DNA of 64,000 nt, from positions 14,778,676 to 14,842,675 of the forward strand of contig ML677333.1 of the NCBI GenBank assembly GCA_007922305.1, given 5' to 3'. Positions 1-12,879 of the stretch are shown piece after piece (within the stretch, counting starts at the first letter, position 1; each line of letters begins with the position of its first letter). Position numbers and translations under genes: made by a program. Origin of the DNA: Dermatemys mawii (lineage: Eukaryota; Chordata; Testudines; Dermatemydidae). The notes below the pieces were generated by a model. The model was given only the letters and a program-made list of their open reading frames with translations, was not told the origin of the DNA and did no database searches.

Positions 1-82
1 CGTGGAGTACGCAGAGTGTGGGGCCTTGGAGAAGGGGCAGGGTGTGGATGTTCGGTGTGCGAGTAGAAAGTTGGCAACCCTA
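1..82. mobile_element. Terminal fragment of a hAT-like MITE
   Basis: The window opens inside a GC-rich repeat that stops at the end motif GTTGGCAACCCTA. I know this as the terminus of an abundant reptile MITE beginning TAGGGTTGCCAAC. Only one end is inside the window, so no target-site duplication can be checked. It lies in an MBOAT2 intron. Confidence 0.5.
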
Positions 83-823
83 GCACCAAGAGATCCCTGG
101 GTTACACAAGGTTCTCAAAGAAACATACAGGAACTGTGTGTGAATGTGTTATGTACATATTTTGTTATATTAACTACTACATGATTGAGACTTCTGAAAT
201 ACAGTTAACATTTCTTACATTTAGATCAAACAGGATGTTTTGGACGGTAATCCTGTCAATGCAGTATGGGAATGGCTTACAATAAGGAGACTTTTGTTGA
301 AGTACTCTATTTTCATATTATTCACAAATGTACATTTACAGAAAATAAGATGTCACTTACTGCAAAACAAGGCTGTTTCAATCAGACAAGAAGTCTCACA
401 TTAGATTGGATATATTGAAAATACTAAATTCTAATACTAAAATCTTAAGCCAAATAATGCATGATAAGCTAAAGGTCAGGGTGTGCAAGCTATCTGTACC
501 CCAAGCCAATGGATGGTGGGTATGGTTCGTACACACATGTACCAGCTGCAGTGTTCCTGGATGAATCATTTGACTTAAGTATAGAGTGGCAATGGAATCT
601 TCTTTCCAATAGTTTCCTTGTCTCAGCATAAAGTATGTGAAACCCTTTCTCCATTAGGTGTCCTTGAGCATAAAGTGAGAAGAGGAAAGAGGCTGGAGAT
701 AAAATGAAGTCTTTAGTGCCTGTGGGCTTTCATGGCAATGGAACAAATAAAATACAGTAAAACTAGCTCTCAATAACAATGTTTTAGTTACTAATAATGT
801 TTACTGTTATCTGCTTATTTTAG
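83..823 (+). other. MBOAT2: MBOAT2 intron, partial
   Basis: AT-rich intronic sequence upstream of the first recognisable MBOAT2 exon. It ends in a pyrimidine-rich tract and the acceptor TTATTTTAG at 815-823. No other exon was recognised here; the preceding exon should lie left of the window. Confidence 0.7.
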
Positions 824-972
824 ATGAGAAACAACATTAGACACTACTTTGTTGAATCTCCGGTTAAATTATGTTACGATGTCATCACATGGGTAGCAAC
901 TCAAGTAGCAATAAGTTACACAGTTGTGCCATTTGTGCTGCTCTCTGTAAAACCCTCTTTCGTGTTTTACAG
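824..972 (+). CDS. MBOAT2: MBOAT2 penultimate coding exon
   Basis: This exon encodes the near-C-terminal part of lysophospholipid acyltransferase 2. MBOAT2 is a multi-pass ER enzyme of the MBOAT family that reacylates lysophosphatidylcholine and lysophosphatidylethanolamine. The 149-nt exon reads 49 codons plus two bases, starting MRNNIRHYF and ending PSFVFY. It contains one clear hydrophobic segment (VAISYTVVPFVLLSV), a membrane helix. The acceptor TAG ends at 823 and the donor GTAAGT starts at 973. The phase-2 junction (AG|C, serine) joins in frame with the exon at 2914. The peptide matches the mammalian MBOAT2 C-terminal region as I remember it, better than MBOAT1. The catalytic MBOAT histidine lies upstream, outside the window, so activity cannot be judged. 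Confidence 0.93.
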
Positions 973-2913
973 GTAAGTACACTTTACGGGTTTTTTAAAA
1001 ATCACTGAACTCAGAGGCAAGTTAAATTATTATTATGGCAAATCTCCTTTAAGTGGTGAATATAAAGTTAGTATTTGGATCACTACCTTGCCAGCTAAGT
1101 GAGTTGTCACCCAGTTTGAAAAAAACAGAATAAATAACAATTTTCTTAGTTTCTTAAGCACAGAGAGCACAAGTGCACTACTGAATTTCCTGGAATAGGA
1201 GCCATTCAGAGCACACATCTAAGATTAGAAAATGGGTCAAGGGGCACAAAGCAACAGGAATAAGTGACCACAGCCTAAAGTAACCTTCCTGAATAACCAG
1301 CCATAAAAGGGTAAATAGGTATATACTCTTCAAAAGAGAGAGAGTGCTTCTCAGAAGGCTCTTAAATGTAACAGGAAAACCCTTCTTTTTCTTTGCATTA
1401 TTTGTTTGCAGTTTTAAAGCGACACAGATGTTTAATATAATATATAGTGTGTGTACATACACATATATAGTGACAGTGTGTGTAGCTGTTCAGTACACAG
1501 TCTAGCACTAAGGTATACTTATAATACATTTGGATAGATCTCTAACTGCTGTGTTAGATTTTCTATAGTTAAAGCTAGTAAACATGGTGGATATGAACAG
1601 GGTTAGTCCCTACCCTGTCCTTGGTGCAGCACACAAACCTGAGTTAGTGTCCAAACTCACCCCAATCCTTGGGTGTGGCTTTATTTGCAGCCCAAAAATA
1701 ACACAATATAAACTTCAATTTAAGCATTTTCTATGCATTTGGCTGCCTTGGGGATGCTCCAAACACCATCTGTAGTTCCCTCTCCCAAGAAAGCTTTTGA
1801 ACTTTCCATCCATGAGTGAGTTATCAGGCCACATTTACAGTAGAACCTCAAAGTTACGAACACCTCAGGAATGGAGGTTGGTTGTAACTCTGAAATGTTT
1901 GTAATGCTGAACAAAACAATATGGTTGTTCTTTTAAATGTTTACTACTGAACATTAAGTCAATACTTAATACAGCTTTGAACCTTTACTATGCGGAAGAA
2001 AAATGCTGCTTTTAACCATCTTCATTTAAACAAAACAATCACAGAAACAGTTTCTTTACCTTTTTTTGAAAAACAACAACTTTCCTTTTATATTTTTAGT
2101 AGATTACCTTTAAGACAGTACTGTATTTTTATTTATTTATTTATTTTTGCCCCGGGGGGGGCGGGGCCTGGAGGGTCTCTGCTACCGACTGATTGCATAC
2201 CACCTTCCAAATGAGGTGTGTGGTTGACTGGTCAGTTTGTAACTCTGGTGTTCGTAACTCTGATGTTCTACTGTACTATAATGAATAAGCAGATCTGCAC
2301 CAGGGCTCTAACACCTGTTTATGATATTGGTCAACTGGAGAGTCCAATAACCCAATTAAAACTGAAGTTTCTTTGCTATCATTTTTCTCCCTCTTCACCT
2401 CTTATTGCTCAAGGTTATTATTTTTTCACTTTTGCTTTATTTTTTTTCTACTGTTTTTCTTTTATTAATTAAATACAGTACATTTGCCAGAGTATGGAAT
2501 ACATCAAAATATATCATAGTTCCCACATACCCAATGGCATGTGTGGCTACAAATCTGGGTTATGTCCATTACAGTTTATAGTGGAATGAGGGAAGGGCGG
2601 TGGTTACCAAAAATGAAATTTTGCTATGATAGATTTACCATTATACCTTGGAGCTGGTAATAGTCTAGAATTGTCTACTTTACATTCTAGCAGTAAATAT
2701 ACTGGGAGAGATTTCACTTCTTGTTGATTCCCACTCTACTCTCTAGTATAATAAAAGATATTTGAAGGAATGCTACTGGAAATGTTGATCCCTTGCTGCT
2801 AAAGATCATATATACAGCAAACTGCCTATGTAAGGCAGTCAGGTATTTAAAGTAGCTATAAGAGTGGCCAAAGTTCTGATTAATGATTTTTTTCTTCTTC
2901 TTTTTTTGTTTAG
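973..2913 (+). other. MBOAT2: MBOAT2 last intron
   Basis: Intron bounded by GTAAGT at 973 and a long T/C tract plus TAG ending at 2913. It holds the Tigger-like MITE at 1838-2273. Several short open stretches in other frames have no recognisable product. Confidence 0.85.
1838..2273. mobile_element. Tigger/pogo-like MITE
   Basis: A 436-bp element has inverted ends, CAGTAGAACCTCAAAGTTAC at the left and, at the right, GGTGTTCGTAACTCTGATG running into TTCTACTG. It is flanked on both sides by TA, the duplication expected of Tc1/mariner-Tigger elements. The interior holds a GC-rich patch and no transposase. Confidence 0.8.
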
Positions 2914-3136
2914 CTCCTGGTATTTCTGTCTTCACATTGCCTGCATCTTAGTGTTGTTGATATTACCATTGAAAAGAACTCAAAAAGGAAGTATAGAACA
3001 GGAAAGCATTAAGCCCTCATGGCCCAAAAAACTAGAAGAAGAAAATGTTTTGGGACAGAACAGTTATTCCACAACAAATAATAGTTTCAATCAGAAACGA
3101 GAAATAACCTGCAGATATCCAGCACTAAAACAATGA
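2914..3136 (+). CDS. MBOAT2: MBOAT2 last coding exon
   Basis: The terminal exon completes the split serine codon and reads SSWYFCLHIACILVLLILPL, the last membrane helix. A polar cytosolic tail rich in Lys, Glu, Ser and Asn follows and ends in ALKQ before TGA at 3134-3136. The tail motif GQNSYSTTNN is characteristic of MBOAT2 and separates it from MBOAT1. The acceptor TTTGTTTAG ends at 2913. The frame is set by the two bases carried over from the previous exon; the tail has no in-frame stop and looks intact. Reading continues upstream of 2914 in the same frame, but that is intron. Confidence 0.93.
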
Positions 3137-3690
3137 TTGGGAAATACTATGATGAATATATTTTGTATGTTTTCAAAACCCATTTTTAGCACCTTTTAAA
3201 GGGGTTTGTATTTGTTTGCAAAGGTGTTTAGTAAGAAAAGAATGCTGTTACTTAGGGAATATCACATACAATAGTAAGATGAGGGGGCGGAATTAACTCC
3301 TCCTATGCCATGTCCCTGTGGGTCATGCCTTATGAAAATATTACCATTATTTCAATGGGCACTCAGGACTTACAACGTATGTTCATAGGGTCAGATTTGT
3401 GCCCCTTTGCTGAATGTACGTTGTGTATCCCAAGGCACTGATGGGGTGGAAAACAACTGTGTCAATCTAAATTAACACACGGAAATTAACTTTTTCAAAT
3501 GAATGACTTGCCTTAAACCCTCTATCTACTGAAATATTGTTTCTAAGTGGTGATTTCATGTTTAATATTATGTGGAAACTACATAAGGTTGGGTGATGTT
3601 TTAAAAAAAGACAGGACGATGAAATGTTGAAAGGTTGTGAATCTTTAAAAAGGTATTGCAATAAACATCTCAGTATTTGGAGGGTTTTCT
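3137..3690 (+). other. MBOAT2: MBOAT2 3' UTR, start; candidate polyA signal
   Basis: Sequence after the MBOAT2 stop codon. The first AATAAA on the sense strand is at 3660-3665 and another is near 4098. Which site is used cannot be told from sequence, and the UTR may extend further. Confidence 0.5.
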
Positions 3691-4959
3691 TAGCTCTCAA
3701 ACTATTATAGTATGTTGCAGAACTGTAAACATTACCAATGCCAAATTCTAGTTAGTTTGATAAAGAGAGTCTAATTACAAAGAGCCCTTTGGAAAGGTTT
3801 TTTTTAAAATTAAAGATTCACGTTTTTTTTCCCGGGTTAGTAGCTCTAAGTTTATTTTATTTTGTTGTTTTTAAAAACACTAAGTGGACTTCGACACTAG
3901 AGACAAAATGGCAGCCATAATAGAATACAGATGAAGACACTGTGCAAGCTACCAGGCTTTCAGTGAAAGTGCTTCTTACCCTTAGCTACCAGAGTTCCTT
4001 ATTCTAGCACTTAAACAAATAGTGACTTTTTAATCTTTAAGAAGTCACTCTGAAGTTTCTCAGATATAAAATGATTAGTTGAAGGTGCTTACAATATCAA
4101 ATAAATATAGCCAGATTACCTTGAGGTTGTAACTCAAGTTAATAGAAAAAAAAAGATGAAATCATATGTCATGCAGGCACTGTATGCTTCATCTTGATAA
4201 TCCATGGCAATTCACCCCAAAATGCCTGTGGGCTTTAAGAAAAGCTTTTTTTAAAAGATTTCAAATGCGGAATTCACACTACACTTTTAGATAAGATTAT
4301 GGGAGAAAGCAATGTTTGGGAATGTGAGACTAATATTTCATTTTGAAATTATATCAAGGAAGTAATGTTGTGATTATATCCGTAACAGACCATTTATTGT
4401 GGTAATGGCCTCTGCTAGAGAAAAAAATGTGTTTAAAGGGCTACGTTTTTATTTGCTTATATTCTGTATTATTTTTCATATGATTTTTAGTAAATGCAAA
4501 TTGTGTTTATCCACATGTTGTTTTAACTTTAAAACTTATACAAAAAATTCCAGAGCAACGGTAATGAAACTTATTATCAAACAATAACAGGCAAATGAGG
4601 TGAGTAATAAATTTCATGATTAATATTTTGGATCTTAAAAACTCAGTTGTGCATCTTACAACATTAGTTGACTGAATATTGTGAATGAGTACAAAAAAGG
4701 CAGTTTTCAGCTTTTAGGGACACTAACAAGAAAAAATATAGTCTTATCATCTAAATGTCAGAAGGCTTCTTCAGCTCAGTTTCTACAGACCTTCTTGAGT
4801 TGGATCAAAATTATGTTTTTCTTGCTTGGAAAGTTGAGCATCTGGGTTTTGGCACTCTTCCCAAAATTCCAAGGTAGATGAAGACAAGCCTCTCCTATAT
4901 GTGGATATTAGCACACATCCATCAATCCACACAGCCAGGCAGATCTGAGTATACGCTGG

Positions 4960-5406
4960 ACATGTCTACACTACATTAATAAATCCATGGCACTGAGTCT
5001 GAGCCCAAATCAGCTGACTCAGAATCCCGAGGCTCAGGCTGCATGGCTAAAAATAGGGGTGTGGGTGTTCGGGCTTGGATTGGAGCGCTGGCTCTGAGAC
5101 CTCCCCACCCTCACTGCTTGCAGGGTCTCTGGGTATATCGATACTACAGTAAAAGACCTATGGCTAGCCTGGGTATGGTGACTCCAATTAAGGGGGACCA
5201 GGGAGTGGGCTATAAAATTGCAGTGTAGACGTTTGGGGTCAGGCTGGAGCCTGGGTTCTGAGATCTCTCCAGGGGTAAAGATGCCAAAGCCTGAACATCT
5301 ACACTGCAGTTTTATAGTCCTGCAGCCTGAGACCTGCAGGCCCAAATGAGCTGATCTGGGCCAGTCAGAGCTATGTCAAGGGTCGTATTGCAGTGTACAC
5401 ATACCT
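4960..5406. mobile_element. Harbinger-like MITE, internally rearranged
   Basis: The left end contains GGACATGTCTACACTAC and the right end GCAGTGTACACATACCT. Two further internal copies of the same motif (near 5220 and 5298) also appear. The reptile family with GTATGTCTACAC ends is non-autonomous. The number of internal ends suggests nested or tandem copies. Confidence 0.5.
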
Positions 5407-6403
5407 TGAGAGAGCAGTTAACTCTGCATTTCAAAAATGGCTTGGATACTAGCAGTCTGTTTAACTGAAAATGATCACTCTTAAAAGAAAATAAACACAT
5501 TTGTAAACTCTTACCATGGTTATGCAAACAGACCACTCCATCCACTGGGCTATGGTTATCATAACATGCTTTTCCCAAACACACCTGTCTTTTCACACTG
5601 TATATGGCTAAGGGCAGGCTGATCTATCTTATTCCACATTCTCTTTCTGAAAGGATATCAGTCTAAACAGGAGACTAGTCAACACTGTACACACTTCTCA
5701 GCTTCTTTTGGTTTGATCCCTTTCTGTTTGTGATTGAGCTGGGTCTTCTCCTTCAGAACCCGTGCCCTCTCCCAAATGGCATAGAGTCTAATCTGATACT
5801 TCATTTACGTAGCTACACGTATAAGCATTACGTATGCAAACAGATTTGCCAGGGTGCCAATGCAATACTATCTATATTTGGTAGCCTCAAACCAAAATGT
5901 CTCCTTCTCCCTTAATAATCTGTTGTTTTCTTTTGGTATGCACGTCAGTATACATAATCACATTTAAAGAGGCATTTGCCATTAGTTGTGCATTTGCAGT
6001 AACAAGAGTGAATATCCTGTAGAAGAAAGCACTCACAGAATTAAGCAGGCTTCTGATGCAAATACAATTTGTGCTGGCCCTTAACTTCCTGGGGAATTGG
6101 CATAGATACAGTCTCATTTAACACTCGGATATGAGGGAGTATAGATAGCTAAGCAACTATGTACATGCTCTAATTGAGCACTACCTGCAAAATTCCTAGC
6201 TTTAAATTGGATATAGCTGTCTGCTTCTGCATTTAATGTCATATTTATCACTCTTGATTCCAGTTTTGAATTTTGAAATTCCACAAATGTTGCCATTGCT
6301 GCATAAGAAACAAAAGACAATTAATTTCATTAGTCTTGGGTAGAATTTATGCCCTTAGAATTTTATGTCTTTGTGATATGCTCATTGTGAATATGAAAAT
6401 ACA

Positions 6404-6490
6404 TAGGGCCAAATTCTGCTCTTAGATGAAGGTACCTCTTATTGATTGCAATGGGAGTTGTGTATGTTTATCTCAGGCCACATTCAGCCT
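6404..6490. repeat. Short palindromic repeat
   Basis: GGGCCAAATTCTGCTC at the left is partly mirrored by a decayed complement at the right, around a core ATTGCAATGGGAGTTG. It belongs to a group of small amniote hairpin repeats also seen at 7590 and 8060. Confidence 0.35.
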
Positions 6491-7288
6491 TCATGCTTTA
6501 TACTGTTGCTTTCTCTGCTTTTTTTATTTGCTTTGTTATAAAAAATTAAAAATACTGCACCAAATTCTGTTTGTTTGTTTCAAGAACAGTCCCCAGTAAA
6601 TTTAATTAAAGATTATTCAGAAAAAATATGTAAGCACAGTATTTCACTTTAAATGTTTATATAATTATTTTAGATTACTATTTTAGTGATATTGTAATTT
6701 TTAAGAAGAAATTTGAAATTTATCAGATACAGAAGTAACCTGGTTTTAAACATTAAATCTCATTTTATTTACTGCTTCATATACACATTAGATGAAGGAT
6801 TATATTAGATGCCAGTTAAACATTTTTATGAGGACTAAATATAACTCATCCTTGTTTGTAATGTTATGGTGCTTTGTAGACAGTTGCATATTGAGGACAG
6901 TTCTGGGCATTTAATGAGGAGCTAATGTTCATTTTTAAATGTAGTATCCCTCATAGTAACTGTTCACTAATTATTTTTAACATTTTACGCTTATGCATTC
7001 ATTGAAGAAAAGAAATATAAAGAAGAATAGTTTGAGTGGTACCTACTACTGTCACTGTAGTGAAAGATCTATTAGTTTTAAAAATATATATAAATCCTAT
7101 TTTATTCAGACATAGACATTCCTTCAACTGACACTTATCATACAAGATTTCAGCATAGGTAAAGTGGGTTTTTTTTAAAGGGACACGTGAAAAGATATTT
7201 TCTTAAAAAACAGTCTTGTCTATGTTTCAAATAACACCTTAAGGAGAAGATTTTCAAAGAGAGGTGTATATAAATAATTGCATGTGCC

Positions 7289-7570
7289 CTGGTCTACACG
7301 CAGATTTTGTATAAGAATTTTGGTTAAAGGTGTGGCTATTTTACCAAAATACATATATGGTATAATACCTACTGTGGACTCCAATATACTGCTAGTTTAT
7401 ATGAAAGTGCTTATTCCACAGTAGTTTATTCCTCTGCCCCTAGGCAAATGAACTATACCAGTATAAAAACCTTTTTGAGTTTAACTGCATCCACACTGGG
7501 AAGAGAATTATACCATATTAATAATACTGATATAGTTACAGTGGTACAACTGTTAAGTAAAGACAAACCT
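7289..7570. mobile_element. Degraded Harbinger-like MITE
   Basis: CCCTGGTCTACACGCAG at the left and TAAAGACAAACCTAG at the right look like decayed inverted ends of the GTCTACAC family. The inside has no coding capacity. Boundaries are approximate. Confidence 0.35.
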
Positions 7571-7589
7571 AGGTACTAAGATATAATGG

Positions 7590-7661
7590 GTGAAATCTTG
7601 GCCTCTTTGAAGTCAATGGCAAAACTCCTATTGGGGCCAAAATTTCACCCCATGTGTGCAA
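7590..7661. repeat. Small hairpin repeat
   Basis: GGGTGAAATCTTGGCC at the left is the complement of GGGGCCAAAATTTCACCCC at the right. The loop contains GAAGTCAATGGC. Arms are about 16-18 bp and nearly perfect. Confidence 0.55.
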
Positions 7662-8059
7662 ACTTTGTATATCAAAATACACGTAGGGCTACCTCTTCTC
7701 TATCTGTGCATGCAAGTATCTAAATATGTGCCTACACCTAACTTTAAAAATCTGGCCTTAGATTAAAACATAAAGAAGTTTAGAAGAACCATGTAATTTC
7801 CTCATCAACAATTACAATGTTTGTTAAACTTAGTTTTGTAACTACCCTGGTCTGTTTAATTTTTCTAATTCTCATTGGGGTTATGTGAAATCACCATTGA
7901 AAACGTTTATTATTCCAATTTTTGCCTAAAAATAGATGCATTTTCAAATGAAAAATTGAAATGTTGCCTTTTTTCCTCAAAATTAAACCAATTTTGCAAA
8001 ATCACAATGAAATGTGAAGTTTTCAAATTTAATTGAAAATATCTTACATCCATAGTTCT

Positions 8060-8300
8060 CATGCATTAAGATTCCAGTTGCATATAGCATTTAAGTACAT
8101 GTTTAGCCTCCATCCTTAACATGTCCTTAACTCCATCCTTATTCAGCACAGCACTTAAGTATGTGCTTAAGTCCAACTGAAGTCAATGGGGCTTAATAAC
8201 TGTTTGCCTGAGGTGAAGAATGTGCCTAAGATCTGTGCTGAATAAGGATGAACTTAAGCAGGTACTTAAGTACACTTCTAAACTGGGGCCTTCCCCAATG
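8060..8300. repeat. Palindromic amniote repeat with CTTAAG motifs
   Basis: Several copies of CACTTAAGTATGTGCTTAAG and its complement surround GAAGTCAATGGGGC, giving a loose palindrome. Related pieces occur at 37940-37990 and 58425-58560. Probably an old hairpin-type MITE family. Confidence 0.45.
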
Positions 8301-11234
8301 ATGTAGTGTGCAAACAGAAAAACTGCCAGGGATGATTAATAAAGCGAACTAAAATTACTTTTTGATCTTTTAATTTCATTGATCGCCAAAGCCTGCATTT
8401 CAAGCCTATTTTATTCCCTTTAACAGTATTTTAAAAATTCTTTTGGAAGCATTTTGATTACAGAAGTGTGCAAAAGTAAGCCAATAAATGTAAGCTGGCC
8501 AATTCATCCTCTTGTATCTTTCTCCAGGCTATTAGTCGCCAATGGATTAGGCCTGGTTTAGTATTTTAAAATGACATGTTTTCATAATTTTTAATATCTA
8601 TATCCTTATAAAATTGTGATAATGCAACTCTCTGGACCGAGAAACTGTTATGTGCATAACCATATGTAAGTGTCTGTATAACTATTTACACACGACTAGT
8701 TTGTCCCCTCAGATCATATATCATACACCAGTGAATTAAGTTCTTTGTTTATGCTGCTACTTCAGAGAAAAGATAAATTAAACCTCAGAATGTCAGTCAC
8801 ATTAAGGTCTGAATAAAATGTGTGAAAGGACTCGACTGGGCTGTGACAAAAATGAACTCCTTGACCAGTATCCTAAAGTGAAAATATAACTGTTTAAGCC
8901 AGAATCCAAATGCAAAGTAAAGGTCTCAGATGAAGTTTCAAAACCATCTCCACTTAAAGATTGCCTGCAGCCAGTCTTTGAACCCAAAATTTGACTTCAC
9001 ATAGCCAAATTATTTGAACGGAAAACAATGTAGGGCTGCTTTCAGATAGACCCTTTTCCAAGTGCTCCATTGGAAAAGGGAAGTAAATAAGGAAAGGAGA
9101 TTTTGGACAAAGAGGTTTCATCCACTGAGATGTTGACCTGGCATGGGAACTAGACTGAATCAGGAAGAATCATCCAATTTGGATTCATGGTAGAGTTCTT
9201 ACCAAAATTTACAGTGTGAGCAGACGTTGGTTCATGCAGGGTTATGATTTTAACTCTCTTTCTTACAAACCCTGAAAAGGGTTTGGATATCCAACACATT
9301 ACAATCACAGCTTAATAAAACAGAATGCCCAGAGCTGGAGATGTCAAAACAGTATGGCATTGCATATCAGCAGCAACATTTTGTCACAGTGGGTTAAAGA
9401 AAAGGATATTTGCCTACATGTTTCTTTTTTGTCTTTTTATGTTTCCATTCTCTTAACCCTTTTTTTATTAACAAGTTTTCTCATTTCATACAGTTTTCTT
9501 GTCAGTGATATTGACTATTTCTATGAAGAGTCTTCTGACATGTCTTAGAGTGACATACGATGTCATATGATTTAGTAGTGACTAGGTAGTTATTTTTAAA
9601 TTCCAGACCTCAAAAGTATTCTAAATCACTTAGAAAAGAAAAGTCCAAATGTATTGAATGGAAACTAGTTTAAGTCAAGATGCATTAACATAGCATTATT
9701 CAAACAATGTAAGATGTTGTAATAAATTATTCAATTTAAGAATCTAAAATATGAAATTTAGTTCTTTCCTGTCTTGGTTACACATTCAAGGGTATATTAT
9801 TTACCTCAGTGCAAAAGTAGTTATGCACCCAGATACCCACAGAGTTGAGAAAATACGCCTAAAACTGGATAGTTACGAGTATTCCTCAACTTGCCTTTTC
9901 TGGTTCAGAATATAATGCATTGTCCATGATTTTCATTTTTATTATTCCAAAATATATATTTTTTAAAAAGTGTTATTTTTCAACAGATCCATAAACCTAG
10001 ATCTTGGTGTATGGTAAATTAAAATACCACTGTGTTAGTTACACTGTGATGTGATATTTTAATAATTACTCATTTCTAATTTGTCTCAGCATTGCTGCAC
10101 AAGTAGCAAGCTATTATGTTTTAAAGGTGTTTTTAACTTGCCTATAAATGTTTTCTAATTTGTGTCTTTAAAATCTGATTAAACAGTAGTTTAAAGAAAC
10201 CTTGAATTTGTTCTGCTAATTTCATTGGTGTCTTAAATAACTGCTAATTAGTAAATTATTCAATGCATTGCAGCAAATCTAACAGGAGATCTAACAGGCT
10301 AAGTAGACTCTTTGCTAAAAAAGAAATGCTTTCTTCCCCATAGGATCATATCTTTGATACCTGAACAATTCACTACAGTTAGACTATCTAACAATGTTAA
10401 AAATAATAATTAAGGAATAGTAGGGATGGATGAAGAGTCTCCAAATAATTTAATTCAATCTGAATATTAAAGGCTATCAATTTTAGGAATATTGGATATG
10501 GAAAAAAATTATGATGGAACTAATAGGGGGTAAAATGTTAGCTAAGATAGCTGGTGTAGTTAGGATGGCATCAACACCAGCCTCATAGAAGTAGCGAGAA
10601 AAAACTGAGTTTTTTCATGGAGTGTCTGTGTATCCTTCAGAGGAGATAATGTCTAAGGGATTCAGGCAGCACTGAGCAGCAATGGCACATGACTAGATCC
10701 TGTTAGCATGATCACAATAACAGGCAGAGAGAAAAGGAATGCTGTGTGTGTGTATATAATATTTATATATAAACATTTTGGTTTTATGGTGTCTGTGTAA
10801 ATTTCACAATAGTGAGAGGAGAGGTTACAGAAACTCTTCTCCCAGCCAGTACCCCAAATGAACTAGGAATTACTTCAAAATAACTGAGCTATATAACTGA
10901 GCCTAAATCAACTTTGCAAAGCTGTCATGAAAATTTACCAGGCACAAAATCAACTGACCTGTCATTTGCTGTGTGAGGATTAGTGAAAATGACCCCACAA
11001 AAGATTGTTTTCAGTATTGTTATAAATATGTTGGACCCAGGATAGTAGAGTGAAATATCCTTCACATGTGAGTGAAATAAGACAATCACTGTGTTCTTGA
11101 ATTGACTCAGTGGATTTATGGATCATTACAACAATCTGTAACTCACTAGCCTCCTTCCCTTTTTATTGTCCTGTGACTGCAGAGGTGTTAACTGATCATT
11201 TCATCTAGAATGGTCTCTTACCATGTAAGAGACA

Positions 11235-11420
11235 AGGTGGGTGTGGTAATATATTATTGGACCAACTTCTGATAGTGGAGGAAAAGTTTTTGAGCTTATA
11301 CAGAGCTCTTCTTCAGATGTGGGAAACTTACCAGAAGAAGAGCTCTGTGTAAATCTGAAAAAAAACCTTCTTTCTCGTGAACAGAAATTAGTCCAATAAA
11401 AGATATTACTTCACCCACCT
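11235..11420. mobile_element. Fold-back repeat with AGGTGGGTG ends
   Basis: A palindromic unit of about 186 bp. The left arm AGGTGGGTGTGGTAATAT is mirrored by a decayed complement ending TTCACCCACCT. Inside, CAGAGCTCTTCTTC is mirrored by AGAAGAAGAGCTCTG. It is a common reptile repeat type. Single-arm fragments recur at 11586-11636 and 26574-26615. Confidence 0.65.
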
Positions 11421-11585
11421 ACTTTGTCCTTTAATATCCTGGGATCAACACAGCTACAACAACATTGCATCTTACAATGTGTGTTAACTACTTGTGCTAA
11501 ATAACTTGTTCTGTAAGTTAGCTGTGACACCAACTAAGTTTCCCAGACATGAGGAAAGCTCTGTTTAAACTTAATAGCTTGTTTC

Positions 11586-11636
11586 TCACCAGCAGAAATT
11601 GGTCCAATAAAAGATATTACCTCACCCACCTTGTCT
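11586..11636. repeat. Single arm of the AGGTGGGTG repeat
   Basis: The run GAAATTGGTCCAATAAAAGA followed by CTCACCCACCTTG matches the right arm of the element at 11235-11420. It ends next to the target-site copy of the following hAT-like MITE. Confidence 0.55.
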
Positions 11637-11644
11637 CTCTAAAA

Positions 11645-12329
11645 CAGGGGTGAGCAAACTTTTTGACCTGACAGCCACATTGGAGTTCTGAAACTGTATG
11701 AAGGGCCTGGTAGGGAGGCTGAGCCTCCCCAAACAGCCTGGTCCCCACGCACTATCCGCTCCCTCCCACTTCCCGCCCCCAACTACCTCCCTCAGAACCC
11801 CTGATCCATTCAACTCCACTTCCTCCTTGTCCCCTGACTGCCCCCTCTCAAGACCTCCTGCCCCTAACTGCCCCTCCGGACCTTACTTCTTATCCACCCC
11901 ACCCTCCTGCTCCCTGACTTCCTTGACCCTTATCCACACCCCCTGACAGGCCCCTTGGGACTTCCACACCTATCCAACTGCTCCCTGTCCCCTGACCACC
12001 ACCCTCCACAACCTCTGCCCCATCCAACCACTCGCTGCCCCCAACTGCCCCCAGAACCTCTTGTCCCTTATCCAACCCTTCTCCTCCCCCACCTCCGCCC
12101 ATGCCACTCAGAGCAGCAGGACTGGCTGGCGTGCCGCCCAGCCGGAGCCAGCCACACTGCTGCGCTGCCCAGCAGAAGCTTGCAGCCCTGCTGCCCAGAG
12201 CACTGGCAGCATGATGAGCTGGGGAGGGGCTGGGAGATAGTCCCCCCACCCCCACCGGGAGCTCAGGGACCGGGCAGTTCGACCCCCGAGGCCAGATGTG
12301 GCCCATAAGCCATAGTTTGCCCACCTCTG
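11645..12329. mobile_element. GC-rich hAT-like MITE
   Basis: A 685-bp element starts CAGGGGTGAGCAAACT and ends AGTTTGCCCACCTCTG, which are complementary apart from a mismatch. It is flanked by a perfect 8-bp duplication CTCTAAAA at 11637-11644 and 12330-12337, diagnostic of hAT. The C-rich interior yields long open stretches on both strands, with no transposase similarity. Confidence 0.88.
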
Positions 12330-12879
12330 CTCTAAAAAGTAATTTTACAGACATGTAAATATATTTGTTTGTGTGTATAGTAATTACCTCAAACAATGAG
12401 TGAGTGAACAGAATTTGTAAGGCTACTCCAAATCTAGCCACTGACTGGTTGGATGACACTCTCACAAGACTTTGAAACCTCCCTCTCAACCCACCTAAGT
12501 GGATACATTCCTGAATATGCAACAACCCAAATATCTTCAGCTTGATATTAGGAAATAGCCTCACTCAACATTTATATTGTTTAACAAACTGCTTATTTGG
12601 TTCACCCACCCCAAAGAAACAGGATTGTTAAAATGTATCTCCCATGCATCAAAGCTTCATCAGTTTTTGCTCTGGTATTAGGACTTACCTTGTCCTTGTT
12701 GGCTAACAATAATATTTAAAGCAGACTTGGACAAATGGTCTTTGCCAATATATGTTGTTGTACAAAATGAGTAGTACTATTGATACTTCCCAAAGGCTTC
12801 CTGTTTCCAACCTAGACATAATGAAGTCCAACTACAGGCATAAGAACATAGTACTTAGTTTATATATTTGTAGGCAGAC

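Larger units (their letters stand above)
3691..11234. other. MBOAT2-KIDINS220 intergenic DNA, AT-rich
   Basis: Apart from the small inverted-repeat elements listed separately (4960-5406, 6404-6490, 7289-7570, 7590-7661, 8060-8300), I see no gene, exon, RNA gene or LTR here. Open stretches are short and show no protein-like composition. Confidence 0.6.

Noticed and set aside
3691..11234. Candidate additional protein gene between MBOAT2 and KIDINS220
   Set aside because: No exon-like frame with bordering splice sites and plausible protein composition was found. Short open frames are at chance level for this base composition.
11890..12564. A 224-codon minus-strand open frame
   Set aside because: Most of it lies inside the GC-rich hAT-like MITE at 11,645-12,329. 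Composition is low-complexity Gly/Ser/Pro, and the start is in unrelated flanking sequence.
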